A DNA stretch of 64,000 nt, taken from positions 1-64,000 of the forward strand of contig CACWJQ010000011.1 in NCBI GenBank assembly GCA_902761225.1, given 5' to 3'. The DNA comes from an uncultured Lachnospiraceae bacterium (lineage in GTDB: Bacteria > Bacillota > Clostridia > Lachnospirales > Lachnospiraceae). Below, piece after piece: positions 26,192 through 36,014 of this stretch (its first letter is position 1; each line of letters starts with the position of its first letter). The notes under the pieces are model-generated. The model saw only the letters and a list, made by a program, of their open reading frames with translations, ran no database searches and was not told where the DNA came from. Position numbers and translations under genes: made by a program.

Positions 26192-28114
26192 ATGCAGCCG
26201 AGAAAACTCAGATTACAGAAAAATGAAGACATTTACAGATCAATTCTGGACGTATATCCTTCGGAAGGTTTAAGCGTTACGCACTGTCAGAAGAAGCTGG
26301 TATTCTATGTCCTCGGATGGCTTAAGAACAAGCTTGAAGGTGAAAAGACAGGCTGTTCCAATGATGAATTCCTGGCGCAGATAACGGATGTACCGGTCAT
26401 AAAGAAAAGCAACAAGATCCTTGCACCGGAAGTGTACGATTCATACGATCTTACCAAAACAAACGGCATAGGCGCTGACAATGTAATGCACCCTCATCTG
26501 GCCTATTATGAGAAAGAATCTAAATGGGCCATGGAACTCAGCGAGATTGCCATCAGCGAGGGACGTGATTCCACATTCCGTACTGCGATAGCGGTATATC
26601 CCGAGGATGATCATGTGGTCATGGCAATCAAGTGTACTGCAGGTTACGATACCGGCAATGACATGTACATCCCCGGTTATCGTCCGCAGTTTGTAAGGGA
26701 TGCCATATGGGATGATGAACTTGCCGTAACCGAACATGGCATCGATAAGGCTTATGCTTTTGGCAGATATGCAATAGAAGTAAATGGAAAGAGCGATATG
26801 GCCTGCGAGGAATTCAGAAAGGGCCTTCTCTTTAATGAAAACAGAAAGCTCCCAGTGCTGCTGATATCAGAGGATGAAGCAGCTGAACTGATAGCCACCA
26901 CGGAGCGCGATGATATAATCGACAGGATTGCGTACTCGAGTGTCGGATTCTGTCACGTTATTCAGGTTCAGAAAAGCGTCAGAAAGCTTCTTGCAGAACA
27001 TGGCAAGGAGTACATGGATCATATTCTTCAGGGTGAGGTTGCGTTTTTAGGTCAGACTCCCATGTATTTCACCAGAGAAGAGTATGCCGAAAAGTTTGCG
27101 TTTGATAGTGAGAGGAATTACTTCTGCGGAACATTCTCTGAGGACAGGGATCTGGAACTCCGCAGATGCGATATAAGATACGATAGTGATATCTTCTTCA
27201 GGGATGTCTTCTTCCAGGAAAAAATTAACAGACTTACGGGTGATGCCGCTACCATCGAAGATCTCAGGAGCGCCTTGGCACAGTGCAGGGAAGAACTGGA
27301 GGAAACCAAGAGGGATCTTAAGTTCTGCGAGATTCTGCGCGATGAAGACTGGCATGAATGTCAGCTCGATATAGAAGATCTGAATGAGAAAATAAAGAAG
27401 CTCGAGGACGAGAACGGAAAACTTTCCAGGCGCATCGAAAGCCTGGAGAACAGCCAGAACGATAAGAGCAGCGACGTCTTCCAAAAGAGATGTGATGAAC
27501 TCGAAAAAGAAAATGCAGAACTTAAGAAAAGAAGCAGCGGCTCCACATTCAAACAGTTCTATGATCGTCATGAGGCTCTTTTTGATATGCCAATCACAAA
27601 TTCTGCTGATGATATACTCAGCTGGATTGAGGAGTATTATTCGGACTGCCTGATCGTACATGAAAAGGCTAAGAGGAGCCTTTCGGACTGTACCTGGAGG
27701 GTTGATTCGGATTCGTACCACAATCTGTACTACATGATCCATTATCTCGCAGGATATACGAGATATGTAAACAGCGAGGAAATTGACCAGAAGGACTGGG
27801 AGAAACTGCAGGAGGAATACAGAACCATCCTGTCAGGAGTAGAAATGGCTCCTGTCGGTGATGCTACCAGCAAGTACAAGGATCAGTACACCATCAATAT
27901 CTCATCCTACTATAATGATGCAATCGCTAAGGGGATTGTGGACGAAAAGAAGCGCAAGGATGCGGTTGTACTCGACAAGCACCTCAAGAGAGGCGTAGGT
28001 GCAAGGGACGAGGAAGGCCTGATCAGGATCTACTATTATTACGACAGGGATCTGAAGAAGACATTCATCGGGTATATGCCGGGACATCTGTCTACCATAA
28101 CAGGTGGAAGATGA
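26192..28114 (+). CDS. Uncharacterised coiled-coil protein of the ClpX-like ATPase cluster
   Basis: 640 aa, not recognised as a whole. Residues about 1-340 are a globular domain (LRLQKNEDIYRSIL, AVYPEDDHVVMAIKCTAG, ISEDEAAELIATTERDD). Residues about 350-455 are a long coiled coil rich in Glu, Lys and Leu. A helical domain follows, and the last 60 residues (LIRIYYYYDRDLKKTFIGYMPGHL) are reminiscent of small RelE/HigB-like toxin folds, a weak resemblance. No membrane helix. ACAGGAGG site. The operon ends at the terminator at 28166. A sensor or scaffold with a C-terminal effector is possible. Confidence 0.6.
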   Translation: MQPRKLRLQKNEDIYRSILDVYPSEGLSVTHCQKKLVFYVLGWLKNKLEGEKTGCSNDEFLAQITDVPVIKKSNKILAPEVYDSYDLTKTNGIGADNVMHPHLAYYEKESKWAMELSEIAISEGRDSTFRTAIAVYPEDDHVVMAIKCTAGYDTGNDMYIPGYRPQFVRDAIWDDELAVTEHGIDKAYAFGRYAIEVNGKSDMACEEFRKGLLFNENRKLPVLLISEDEAAELIATTERDDIIDRIAYSSVGFCHVIQVQKSVRKLLAEHGKEYMDHILQGEVAFLGQTPMYFTREEYAEKFAFDSERNYFCGTFSEDRDLELRRCDIRYDSDIFFRDVFFQEKINRLTGDAATIEDLRSALAQCREELEETKRDLKFCEILRDEDWHECQLDIEDLNEKIKKLEDENGKLSRRIESLENSQNDKSSDVFQKRCDELEKENAELKKRSSGSTFKQFYDRHEALFDMPITNSADDILSWIEEYYSDCLIVHEKAKRSLSDCTWRVDSDSYHNLYYMIHYLAGYTRYVNSEEIDQKDWEKLQEEYRTILSGVEMAPVGDATSKYKDQYTINISSYYNDAIAKGIVDEKKRKDAVVLDKHLKRGVGARDEEGLIRIYYYYDRDLKKTFIGYMPGHLSTITGGR

Positions 28115-28165
28115 TCCTGAATATCCGCAGATAAAACAGCATACTTATCCCGAAGGGGAATTTGG

Positions 28166-28197
28166 AAAACACGACGCCAATTCAGCGTCGTGTTTTT
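28166..28197 (+). terminator. Intrinsic terminator of the ClpX-like ATPase cluster
   Basis: AACACGACGC and GCGTCGTGTT form a perfect 10-bp stem with a 7-nt loop, followed by TTTTT. Its tail TTTTTGCGTTC is identical to that after the hairpin ending at 24466. Confidence 0.9.
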
Positions 28198-28349
28198 GCG
28201 TTCGTAGTAAGATTGATCCACACCCGAAAACGGGCCACTGCGGAAACCGTTAACAACAGTTTATAAGGAGGAAAGCAAGCCTCTTCTTGAAAGTAAACTA
28301 ATGTTGAACAATAATTCGATATATTGATTTGTTGAAGCAACAATTAAAT

Positions 28350-28373
28350 AATTATTGTAATGATACAATAATT
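28350..28373. repeat. AT-rich inverted repeat
   Basis: AATTATTGT and ACAATAATT, perfect 9-bp arms 6 bp apart, in a markedly AT-rich stretch (about 28300-28400) at the edge of a decayed gene. No promoter or gene function can be assigned. Confidence 0.45.
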
Positions 28374-28457
28374 TTCCATGTCGTTTCAATGTATCATTTC
28401 AGATTCAGAGAAAGGAAAAAGAATTGTAATTATTCCTATGGATCATATAATGGGCAA

Positions 28458-28799
28458 AAGGGTGGTAGCGAGAGCATACGCAATATGCTAAAATACATGC
28501 AGGATAGCAAGGAAAGTTCGGCAGTGGACGATGCTACCAAAGAACTCGATAAATACGTCAGTAATGTGCGCCGGAATCCGGAGGTGAGGGGTAATTATAT
28601 GACATTCGGGGATAGAATAGATTGGGAAAAAGAATTGAGCCGTAAAGAGGGCCGAGAAGAAGGTCGAGAAGAAGGCCATGTTGATGTGATAGAAGACATG
28701 CTGAAAAATGGAAAAACAGTTGAAATGATCGCTGAATTCTGCAATTATCCGGTTGAATATGTACGCAAGATAGAAGAACAGATGAAAGCAAACGTTTAA
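28458..28799 (+). pseudogene. Remnant of an Rpn-family recombination-promoting nuclease
   Basis: About 110 codons match the C-terminal tail of Rpn/PD-(D/E)XK transposase-like proteins: TKELDKYVSNVRRNPEVRG, YMTFGDRIDWEKE, then the charged repeat GREEGREEG and a closing helix pair (MIAEFCNYPVEYVRKIEE). The catalytic N-terminal nuclease domain is absent; the in-frame sequence before it (from 28329) is AT-rich and unlike any protein. No ribosome site is visible. It is most likely a truncated copy left by recombination. Confidence 0.65.
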
Positions 28800-28813
28800 T
28801 TGATTTGATCATT

Positions 28814-28842
28814 GGGACGATTTCCTGTGTCGGGAATCGTCC
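28814..28842 (+). terminator. Hairpin after the Rpn remnant
   Basis: GGGACGATTTCC and GGGAATCGTCCC form a long stem with a 6-nt loop. The tail ATATTATTAT is a poor T-run, so termination may be weak. Confidence 0.5.
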
Positions 28843-28944
28843 CATATTATTATAGGTAATACACATGAAAGTATTCATAAGATATGATTACTTTAAGGCG
28901 TATCATAAAATTATCTGAATGAATCAAACATTGGGAGATATGGC

Positions 28945-31920
28945 ATGTTAGACAACCTTCGTAACGGATTCGAAACCGCATATATTGATGGAACAGCAGT
29001 TTCTAACGAATCTTTAAGACCTCAATTTATATCTAACAATAACAAAGAAGGCAAAAAGGTTATTTCATCCATCGAAGATGAACTGTTGGCATGCGATGAA
29101 TTCAGGATCAGTGTTGCCTTTATAACGCTGGGAGGAATCACACCTCTATTGCAGACTCTTAAGGAACTTGAAAATCGTGGTATTCCCGGTCAGATTCTTA
29201 CAACCAATTATCTTAACTTCAGCGAGCCCAAGGCACTCGATAAGCTTAATTCTCTTAAGAATATCACACTCAGGATTTTTGACTCTGAAGCTTCGGGTGA
29301 GGGATTTCATACAAAGGGATATATCTTCCGAAAAGAAGAGATATACAGAATCATTATCGGCAGTTCCAATATGACCGGTGGTGCTCTGAAGAAGAACTAT
29401 GAATGGAATACCAAAATAGTATCCACCTCGAATGGCGAGATGACCAGGAACATCATAGATGAATATGAGAGACTCTGGAATTCACAGTATTCAGTTGTCT
29501 ATAAGGATTTCATCGATGATTACCGGGTACGTTATGAAATAATAAAGCATCAGCGGGAGATTGCTCAGAAGGAAGAACTGGTTTCGCTTGAGAAATATAA
29601 GCTCCGGCCCAACAGCATGCAGGTTGGATTTATTTCTAATCTTCGAAAGATCGTAAATGAAGGAAATAACAGAGCTCTCCTGATTTCAGCAACAGGTACC
29701 GGAAAAACATATGCATCTGCATTTGCGATGAGAGAACTCGGATTCAAGAAGGTGCTGTTCCTTGTACACAGAGGTCAGCTTGCCAGACAGTCTAAGAAGT
29801 CCTATGAGAAGGTGTTTGACAGATCGGTATCTATGGGATTGGTCGGTGCCGGATACAGTGATTATAATGCGGACTTCATCTTTGCAACAGTACAGACATT
29901 AAGCCGGGATGATCATCTTTTCGAATTTGCCCCGGATCATTTTGACGCAATATGTCTTGACGAAGCTCATCACGTACCGGCTGATACTTACCAGAAAATA
30001 ATGAAGCATTTCACACCCAAACTATGGCTTGGTATGACTGCAACACCTGATAAGCGTGATGATAACATAGAGGGTAGAAATGTTTATGAGATCTTTGATC
30101 ATCAGATAGCTTATGAGATCAGACTTCAGCAGGCAATGGAAGAGAATCTTCTCTGTCCTTTTCATTACTTCGGACTGACTGATCTTTCTATCATCGGTGA
30201 TGATAAGGATCGTGATTTCAGTGTCCTTACATGTGATGAAAGAGTAAGACACATAGTAGAACAGGCGTCTTACTACGGATTCTGCGGTGACAGGGTGAAG
30301 GGACTTATTTTCTGCAGCAGTATAAAAGAATCAGAGACTCTTTCTGACAAACTGAATCATACGATTAATCCATCTACAGGAAAGTATTACAGAACTATAG
30401 CACTTAACGGTAATGCATCTGAAGAAAAGAGAGCTGAAGCTTTTGAGAGATTGGCAGCGGATGATAATGAACATGATACTCCCGAGGAGTATTCATCTCA
30501 TTTGGATTACATCCTTTCTGTTGAGATATTGAATGAGGGTGTTGATATCATAGAAGTGAATCAGGTTATTATGCTTCGCCCCACACAGTCACCTATTGTT
30601 TTTATACAGCAGCTGGGAAGAGGATTGCGTAAGGCCGATGGTAAAGACTATGTTGTGATTCTTGATTTTATAGGGAATTACAACAATAACTTTATGATAC
30701 CGATTGCGCTTTCAGGTGATCGTACATACAACAAAGATAATATCAGACGATTTGTGATGGAAGGTGGAAGGGTTATTCCCGGAGTTTCCACCATACATTT
30801 CGATGAGATCAGCAGGAAGAAAATATTCTCTGCTGTTGACAATGCTAATTTCAGCGATATCAAGCTGATAAAAGAGAACTATACAACATTAAAGAATAAG
30901 CTGGGGAGAATACCGGCGCTCAGAGACTTTGACGAATATGGAGAGATGGATGTGCTCAGGATATTCGATAACGGAAGTCTCGGATCATACTACAAATTCC
31001 TTGTGAAATATGAAAAAGAATACAAAGTAAGATTATCTGCCAGGGAAGAACAGATAGTTGAGTTTGTCTCTAAGAAACTTGCAAGCGGAAAGAGAATTCA
31101 GGAATTAAGGTTGTTAAAGAGAATACTCGCATATGCAAGAGGTTTCTCTGTGATGGGGCTGTTTGCGGGACTTAAAAAGGATATGAGTGATGAGGGCAGA
31201 AAACTCAGCGATAAGCAGAAACGCAACATCATTAATATAATGACCAATGAGTTTTCTTCCGGATCCGGAAAGAAGACTTATTCGGACTGTGTTTTCATAG
31301 AACCCAAAGCTGAGGACTATGTTCCGGCAGCTTCCCTGCTTGAGTGCCTGTCCAATAAAGATTTTTATGATATCCTCTCTGAACTTGTGGATTTCGGTAT
31401 AAGCAGGAACGAACGGGATTATTCCGACCTGTATGACAACACTGATTTTGTTCTGTATCAGAAGTATACTTACGAAGATGTATGCAGATTGCTTAACTGG
31501 GAAACTAACGAAGTTCCACTGAATATAGGCGGTTATAAATACGATAAGAAGACCAGGACATTTCCGGTGTTTATCAATTATGACAAAGCTGATGATATAA
31601 CTGACACCACGAAATACGAGGATCACTTTACCAGTACCGGATCCCTGATCGCTATTTCAAAATCCGGAAGAAGCCTTGATTCGGAAGATGTACAGAATTT
31701 TCTAAAATCAGATGAGCGTGGTATAAGTGTTGAGCTGTTTGTCAGGAAAAATAAAGATGATAAAATATCGAAAGAATTCTATTATCTCGGACATATGAAG
31801 GCCAGCGGTAATGCAAGAGAATTTGTTATGAATAATACCGATAAGACGGCTGTTGAAATCGAGTGGATGCTGGATGTGCCCGTGAGAGAAGATATATACC
31901 AATACATAGTTAATACCTGA
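28945..31920 (+). CDS. PLD-helicase-DUF3427 protein (superfamily II), probable defence enzyme
   Basis: 991 aa. An N-terminal phospholipase D-like nuclease domain (about 30-190) has the HxK motif GFHTKGYIF (H122, K124) and IIIGSSNMT. Superfamily II helicase motifs follow: Walker A SATGTGKTYA (249-255), DEAH box CLDEAHHVPA (339-342), GMTATP, and motif VI QQLGRGLRKADG. The last 300 residues match the DUF3427 plan. This fusion is typical of restriction-like defence islands. Start by GGGAGA. The gene looks more AT-rich than its neighbours, a sign of transfer. A NUDIX gene follows after 10 bp. Confidence 0.85.
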   Translation: MLDNLRNGFETAYIDGTAVSNESLRPQFISNNNKEGKKVISSIEDELLACDEFRISVAFITLGGITPLLQTLKELENRGIPGQILTTNYLNFSEPKALDKLNSLKNITLRIFDSEASGEGFHTKGYIFRKEEIYRIIIGSSNMTGGALKKNYEWNTKIVSTSNGEMTRNIIDEYERLWNSQYSVVYKDFIDDYRVRYEIIKHQREIAQKEELVSLEKYKLRPNSMQVGFISNLRKIVNEGNNRALLISATGTGKTYASAFAMRELGFKKVLFLVHRGQLARQSKKSYEKVFDRSVSMGLVGAGYSDYNADFIFATVQTLSRDDHLFEFAPDHFDAICLDEAHHVPADTYQKIMKHFTPKLWLGMTATPDKRDDNIEGRNVYEIFDHQIAYEIRLQQAMEENLLCPFHYFGLTDLSIIGDDKDRDFSVLTCDERVRHIVEQASYYGFCGDRVKGLIFCSSIKESETLSDKLNHTINPSTGKYYRTIALNGNASEEKRAEAFERLAADDNEHDTPEEYSSHLDYILSVEILNEGVDIIEVNQVIMLRPTQSPIVFIQQLGRGLRKADGKDYVVILDFIGNYNNNFMIPIALSGDRTYNKDNIRRFVMEGGRVIPGVSTIHFDEISRKKIFSAVDNANFSDIKLIKENYTTLKNKLGRIPALRDFDEYGEMDVLRIFDNGSLGSYYKFLVKYEKEYKVRLSAREEQIVEFVSKKLASGKRIQELRLLKRILAYARGFSVMGLFAGLKKDMSDEGRKLSDKQKRNIINIMTNEFSSGSGKKTYSDCVFIEPKAEDYVPAASLLECLSNKDFYDILSELVDFGISRNERDYSDLYDNTDFVLYQKYTYEDVCRLLNWETNEVPLNIGGYKYDKKTRTFPVFINYDKADDITDTTKYEDHFTSTGSLIAISKSGRSLDSEDVQNFLKSDERGISVELFVRKNKDDKISKEFYYLGHMKASGNAREFVMNNTDKTAVEIEWMLDVPVREDIYQYIVNT

Positions 31921-31930
31921 GGGATATTTT

Positions 31931-32332
31931 ATGAAAACAGTCAGAGTAGTCGCTGCAATAATCTGCGACAGCATGGAGAATAAGACAAGGATTTTTTCCA
32001 CGGCACGTGGATACGGAGAGTTCGAGGGAAAGTGGGAATTCCCCGGGGGCAAGATAGAAGAGGGTGAGACTCCGCAGGAAGCCTTAAAGCGTGAGATAAG
32101 AGAAGAGCTTGATACGGAAATAGAGGTTGGAGATCTCATTGATACCATAGAATATGATTATCCGACATTTCATCTGTCCATGCAGTGCTTCTGGGCTGAA
32201 GTTATCTCGGGACACCTTGAGCTGAAGGAAGCTGAGGCTGCCAGATGGCTGACGGCAGATGCGATCGACAGTGTCGAATGGCTTCCTGCAGACAGAACAT
32301 TGCTTGATAAGATCAGGGAAGCCATGTCCTGA
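31931..32332 (+). CDS. NUDIX (deoxy)nucleoside triphosphate pyrophosphohydrolase (MutT-like)
   Basis: 133 aa, one NUDIX domain. The NUDIX box reads GGKIEEGETPQEALKREIRE followed by EL, with Asp where Gly is usual near its end. These enzymes hydrolyse oxidised or unusual (d)NTPs to monophosphates. GAGGG precedes the ATG. It starts 10 bp after the PLD-helicase stop and so is expressed with it, which suggests either nucleotide signalling or pool control in the same defence unit rather than plain housekeeping MutT. Confidence 0.85.
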   Translation: MKTVRVVAAIICDSMENKTRIFSTARGYGEFEGKWEFPGGKIEEGETPQEALKREIREELDTEIEVGDLIDTIEYDYPTFHLSMQCFWAEVISGHLELKEAEAARWLTADAIDSVEWLPADRTLLDKIREAMS

Positions 32333-32367
32333 ATTGCAGGAAAATAAGTAAACAGAGGTGAGAGTAA

Positions 32368-33459
<1,092 letters not shown>

Positions 33460-33467
33460 TATAATGC

Positions 33468-33510
33468 GGGGCTTCGCCCTGATGATTTAATCATCTAGTG
33501 CGACAGCCCC
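33468..33510. repeat. Nested hairpin between two lipoprotein genes
   Basis: GGGGCT (33468-33473) pairs with AGCCCC (33505-33510); inside, GATGAT-TTA-ATCATC (33481-33495) forms a second hairpin. No T-run follows. It may be an mRNA-processing or stability element, or a dispersed chromosomal repeat. Confidence 0.45.
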
Positions 33511-33541
33511 ATTTGACGGTAATTCTACGAGGGATGGGAAA

Positions 33542-35194
33542 ATGAAATACTTAAAAAATATATTATTACCTGTGTCAGCAGTGGTCCTCTCTGTCTGTAT
33601 GCTGTGTTCATGCAATGGAAACAGGGACGAGGATATAGCGGATATCCGCAAGGTACCTCAGGCTTTTATCGATGCACTTTATGATATTGATGAAGATGCT
33701 GCTGAAGAGTGCTGTCCCGGTTTTGACCTTGGAAAATGGGAGGAATACAGTGATGCCCACAGGGATATGCTGAGACACATAATATCGTTTGCTCAGATCA
33801 CTGAGATGGGAGAACCTGTCTTCTACGATGAAGATGGCAGCGCTTCAATGGATGTGACTGTTTCCTATCTTCCTCTGGACGGTTACTACAGATCCCTTGA
33901 TACATACTATATGACCATAGAAGAGATCAGGGATTCCCTCGATGATTATGACGACAGAAAAGAGAAGACCATCGATCTTGAGTTTGAATATGATGAAGGT
34001 GAGGGATGCTGGTATCTTGCCGGCAATTCTGCGCGTAAGTTATACAGACTCTTTAACACTGATTCGGTTGTAAGACTTATGATAGTGGACTACTCCAACA
34101 AGGATGCCAAAGCTCTGTTTGAGGAGTATCTGAGAAGCATAACCGAAGCCAGGGATGTATCTTCCCTTCCGGGTGACATTGATGTCAGTGAATACCGGTA
34201 CTATGATGATTCGCTCTACCTGGGTCAGACGGACAGAACTGATGATGCGGTTGCCAGGTTCATTGCAGCATACATGGATTATGTTCTTTCCCATGACTAT
34301 GAACTTTGGGATGATCATGCTTATTCATACGAACTGCATGGAAGTGCACCGTCATATGATGATCTGGTGGAGGCACTTACATCTGATGAGTATTACATAC
34401 AATATCATGCCAATCTGATCAGGTATGCGGAGCTTGGAATGTCTATTGATGAGATGGCGGATGTCCAGAACGCACTTATCTATGACACACTTGCTGAGGC
34501 AGTGCCGCAGTGCAGTCCTGAGGAATATTATCTATACGGCAGCGTTTCTCCTTATGCAGGTGGAGATGATGAGTGCCACTTGTACGGTGAACTGATCAAT
34601 TTCCCTTATGGTATCAATAATTCATATGAAATAACTGAAGATGATTACTACAGATATATCTATTCTGCCATTGATCTTCTGTATGATAACGGCGAGATAG
34701 ATGATGAACAGTATGAGAGTCTGACAGAATCCGTAGTGCCTATGGAGGAAGCGTTTTATACCGACGTGACTGTCAGCTCTTCAGGACATACCAATCAGGC
34801 TGTGAATACCTGTGAATATGTTCCTTCCTGGGATGATCCGGAAGACCCTGTCATCATCTATGCGCAGTCAGATGTGGATGAGAACGGCATATGGATGTTC
34901 TATTCAAAGGGGCCCGGATGGCTTCATACGGCGGGATACTGTTTTGATGAGGATGGTATATGGATCGATAATTATTTTGACAGACTGTTCTATCCCGGCA
35001 ATGAAGTGATAGTGGACTGGTGGCTGGATGATGATCTTATCGTGGATACCCAGATCATCACAGTTCCCGGGCTGACCAATGAGATAGAGGTGTTCCTTCC
35101 TGTGGATGAACTTCCGGAGCATTTTTACTACGAGATGCGCCTCTGGGAAGCTGACCACAGTCATGTAATATCCTATGTGACACTTACCAGATGA
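33542..35194 (+). CDS. Uncharacterised lipoprotein
   Basis: 550 aa. The signal peptide ends in the lipobox MLCSC (Cys about 24). The mature part is strongly acidic and rich in Tyr, Asp and Glu, with two similar alpha/beta regions (about 30-200 and 225-400) and a C-terminal beta-sandwich-like segment (about 410-550: GIWMFYSKGPGWLH, VDWWLDDDLIVDT). No enzyme motif recognised. GAGGGATGGG precedes the ATG. Its 3' end overlaps the convergent hydrolase gene by 22 bp. Surface sensing or binding is possible but unproven. Confidence 0.7.
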   Translation: MKYLKNILLPVSAVVLSVCMLCSCNGNRDEDIADIRKVPQAFIDALYDIDEDAAEECCPGFDLGKWEEYSDAHRDMLRHIISFAQITEMGEPVFYDEDGSASMDVTVSYLPLDGYYRSLDTYYMTIEEIRDSLDDYDDRKEKTIDLEFEYDEGEGCWYLAGNSARKLYRLFNTDSVVRLMIVDYSNKDAKALFEEYLRSITEARDVSSLPGDIDVSEYRYYDDSLYLGQTDRTDDAVARFIAAYMDYVLSHDYELWDDHAYSYELHGSAPSYDDLVEALTSDEYYIQYHANLIRYAELGMSIDEMADVQNALIYDTLAEAVPQCSPEEYYLYGSVSPYAGGDDECHLYGELINFPYGINNSYEITEDDYYRYIYSAIDLLYDNGEIDDEQYESLTESVVPMEEAFYTDVTVSSSGHTNQAVNTCEYVPSWDDPEDPVIIYAQSDVDENGIWMFYSKGPGWLHTAGYCFDEDGIWIDNYFDRLFYPGNEVIVDWWLDDDLIVDTQIITVPGLTNEIEVFLPVDELPEHFYYEMRLWEADHSHVISYVTLTR

Positions 35195-35823
35195 AGCAGC
35201 TGAGCGAAAGCTCTTGCAGTCCTGATATCAGGTTCTTTAAAGTGTCCGCCCCTGTTCCATTCAAGGATGCAGGGTATGTTCCTCGTGCTCAGCAGACTGT
35301 GGCACTCCCTTATCCTGTCACCGACCGTCCTCATTACGGCATTCTTTGTCATCTCTTCCCTGTCTCCAAGGCTGAGATATACGCCTTCTGTCCTGATGTC
35401 GTTTTTTTGGACGTAGTCGTTAAAGCCTGGGAACCATACCGAAGGAGAGGCGGCTGCTATCCCTGCGAAGGAATCTGTCTGACACGCTGCCCAGAGGGAA
35501 AAGAGACCTGCCAGTGAGTAGCCTCCCAGGAAGTATTTTTTATCCTTATGGGTACAAAGCTTTAATATTCCCGAAAGTGTATCGGCAGCTCCGTCTCCAA
35601 AGTCTTCATTTCCGAATACTGCCGGCGCCTTCCAGGGTGAAAGGTCGCGGTTCCAGTCCTTTACCATATAGCCGATGAATCTGAAGTCTGTATCGGATAT
35701 ATCTTTTATCATGGCGACCTCATCTGCCAGCCCCCTCTGCTCATGTTCACCTGTCGGCTGGATCAGTATGATATCCGCATCGGGATTTCCGTATTCTATT
35801 ATGTTATCTGTCCCCGGATTCAT
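35173..35823 (-). CDS. Alpha/beta hydrolase fold esterase-like protein
   Basis: 216 aa, short but complete for the fold. Nucleophile elbow FLGGYSLAGLFSLWA carries Ser; SPSVWFPGF is the typical strand-loop of esterase D-like proteins; the catalytic His is likely in WNRGGHF near the C-terminus. No signal peptide, so cytoplasmic. Substrate unknown. It is transcribed against the lipoprotein gene. The upstream gap to the next + strand gene holds no other feature I can support. Confidence 0.72.
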   Translation of the reverse strand: MNPGTDNIIEYGNPDADIILIQPTGEHEQRGLADEVAMIKDISDTDFRFIGYMVKDWNRDLSPWKAPAVFGNEDFGDGAADTLSGILKLCTHKDKKYFLGGYSLAGLFSLWAACQTDSFAGIAAASPSVWFPGFNDYVQKNDIRTEGVYLSLGDREEMTKNAVMRTVGDRIRECHSLLSTRNIPCILEWNRGGHFKEPDIRTARAFAQLLHLVSVT

Positions 35824-36014
35824 AGCTTTCCTTCGTGATCTTTCACTTTTTTTCTTTATCAGATCTAATGTCTCGTCCCGCTCATTATATCATCTGTCCC
35901 GAAGTCTGACCGTGCCTGTTTTCACATGGGACGGACAACTCGTATATTGCTGTGTACATCCGGCATGGAAAAAGGTGTATGATTAACCGTAAAGTACAGG
36001 TCAGGAGAAATAGG

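Noticed and set aside
20589-28114. Retron, CBASS or BREX-type defence system
   Set aside because: No reverse transcriptase, nucleotidyltransferase, methyltransferase or PglZ-like gene is present in this stretch.
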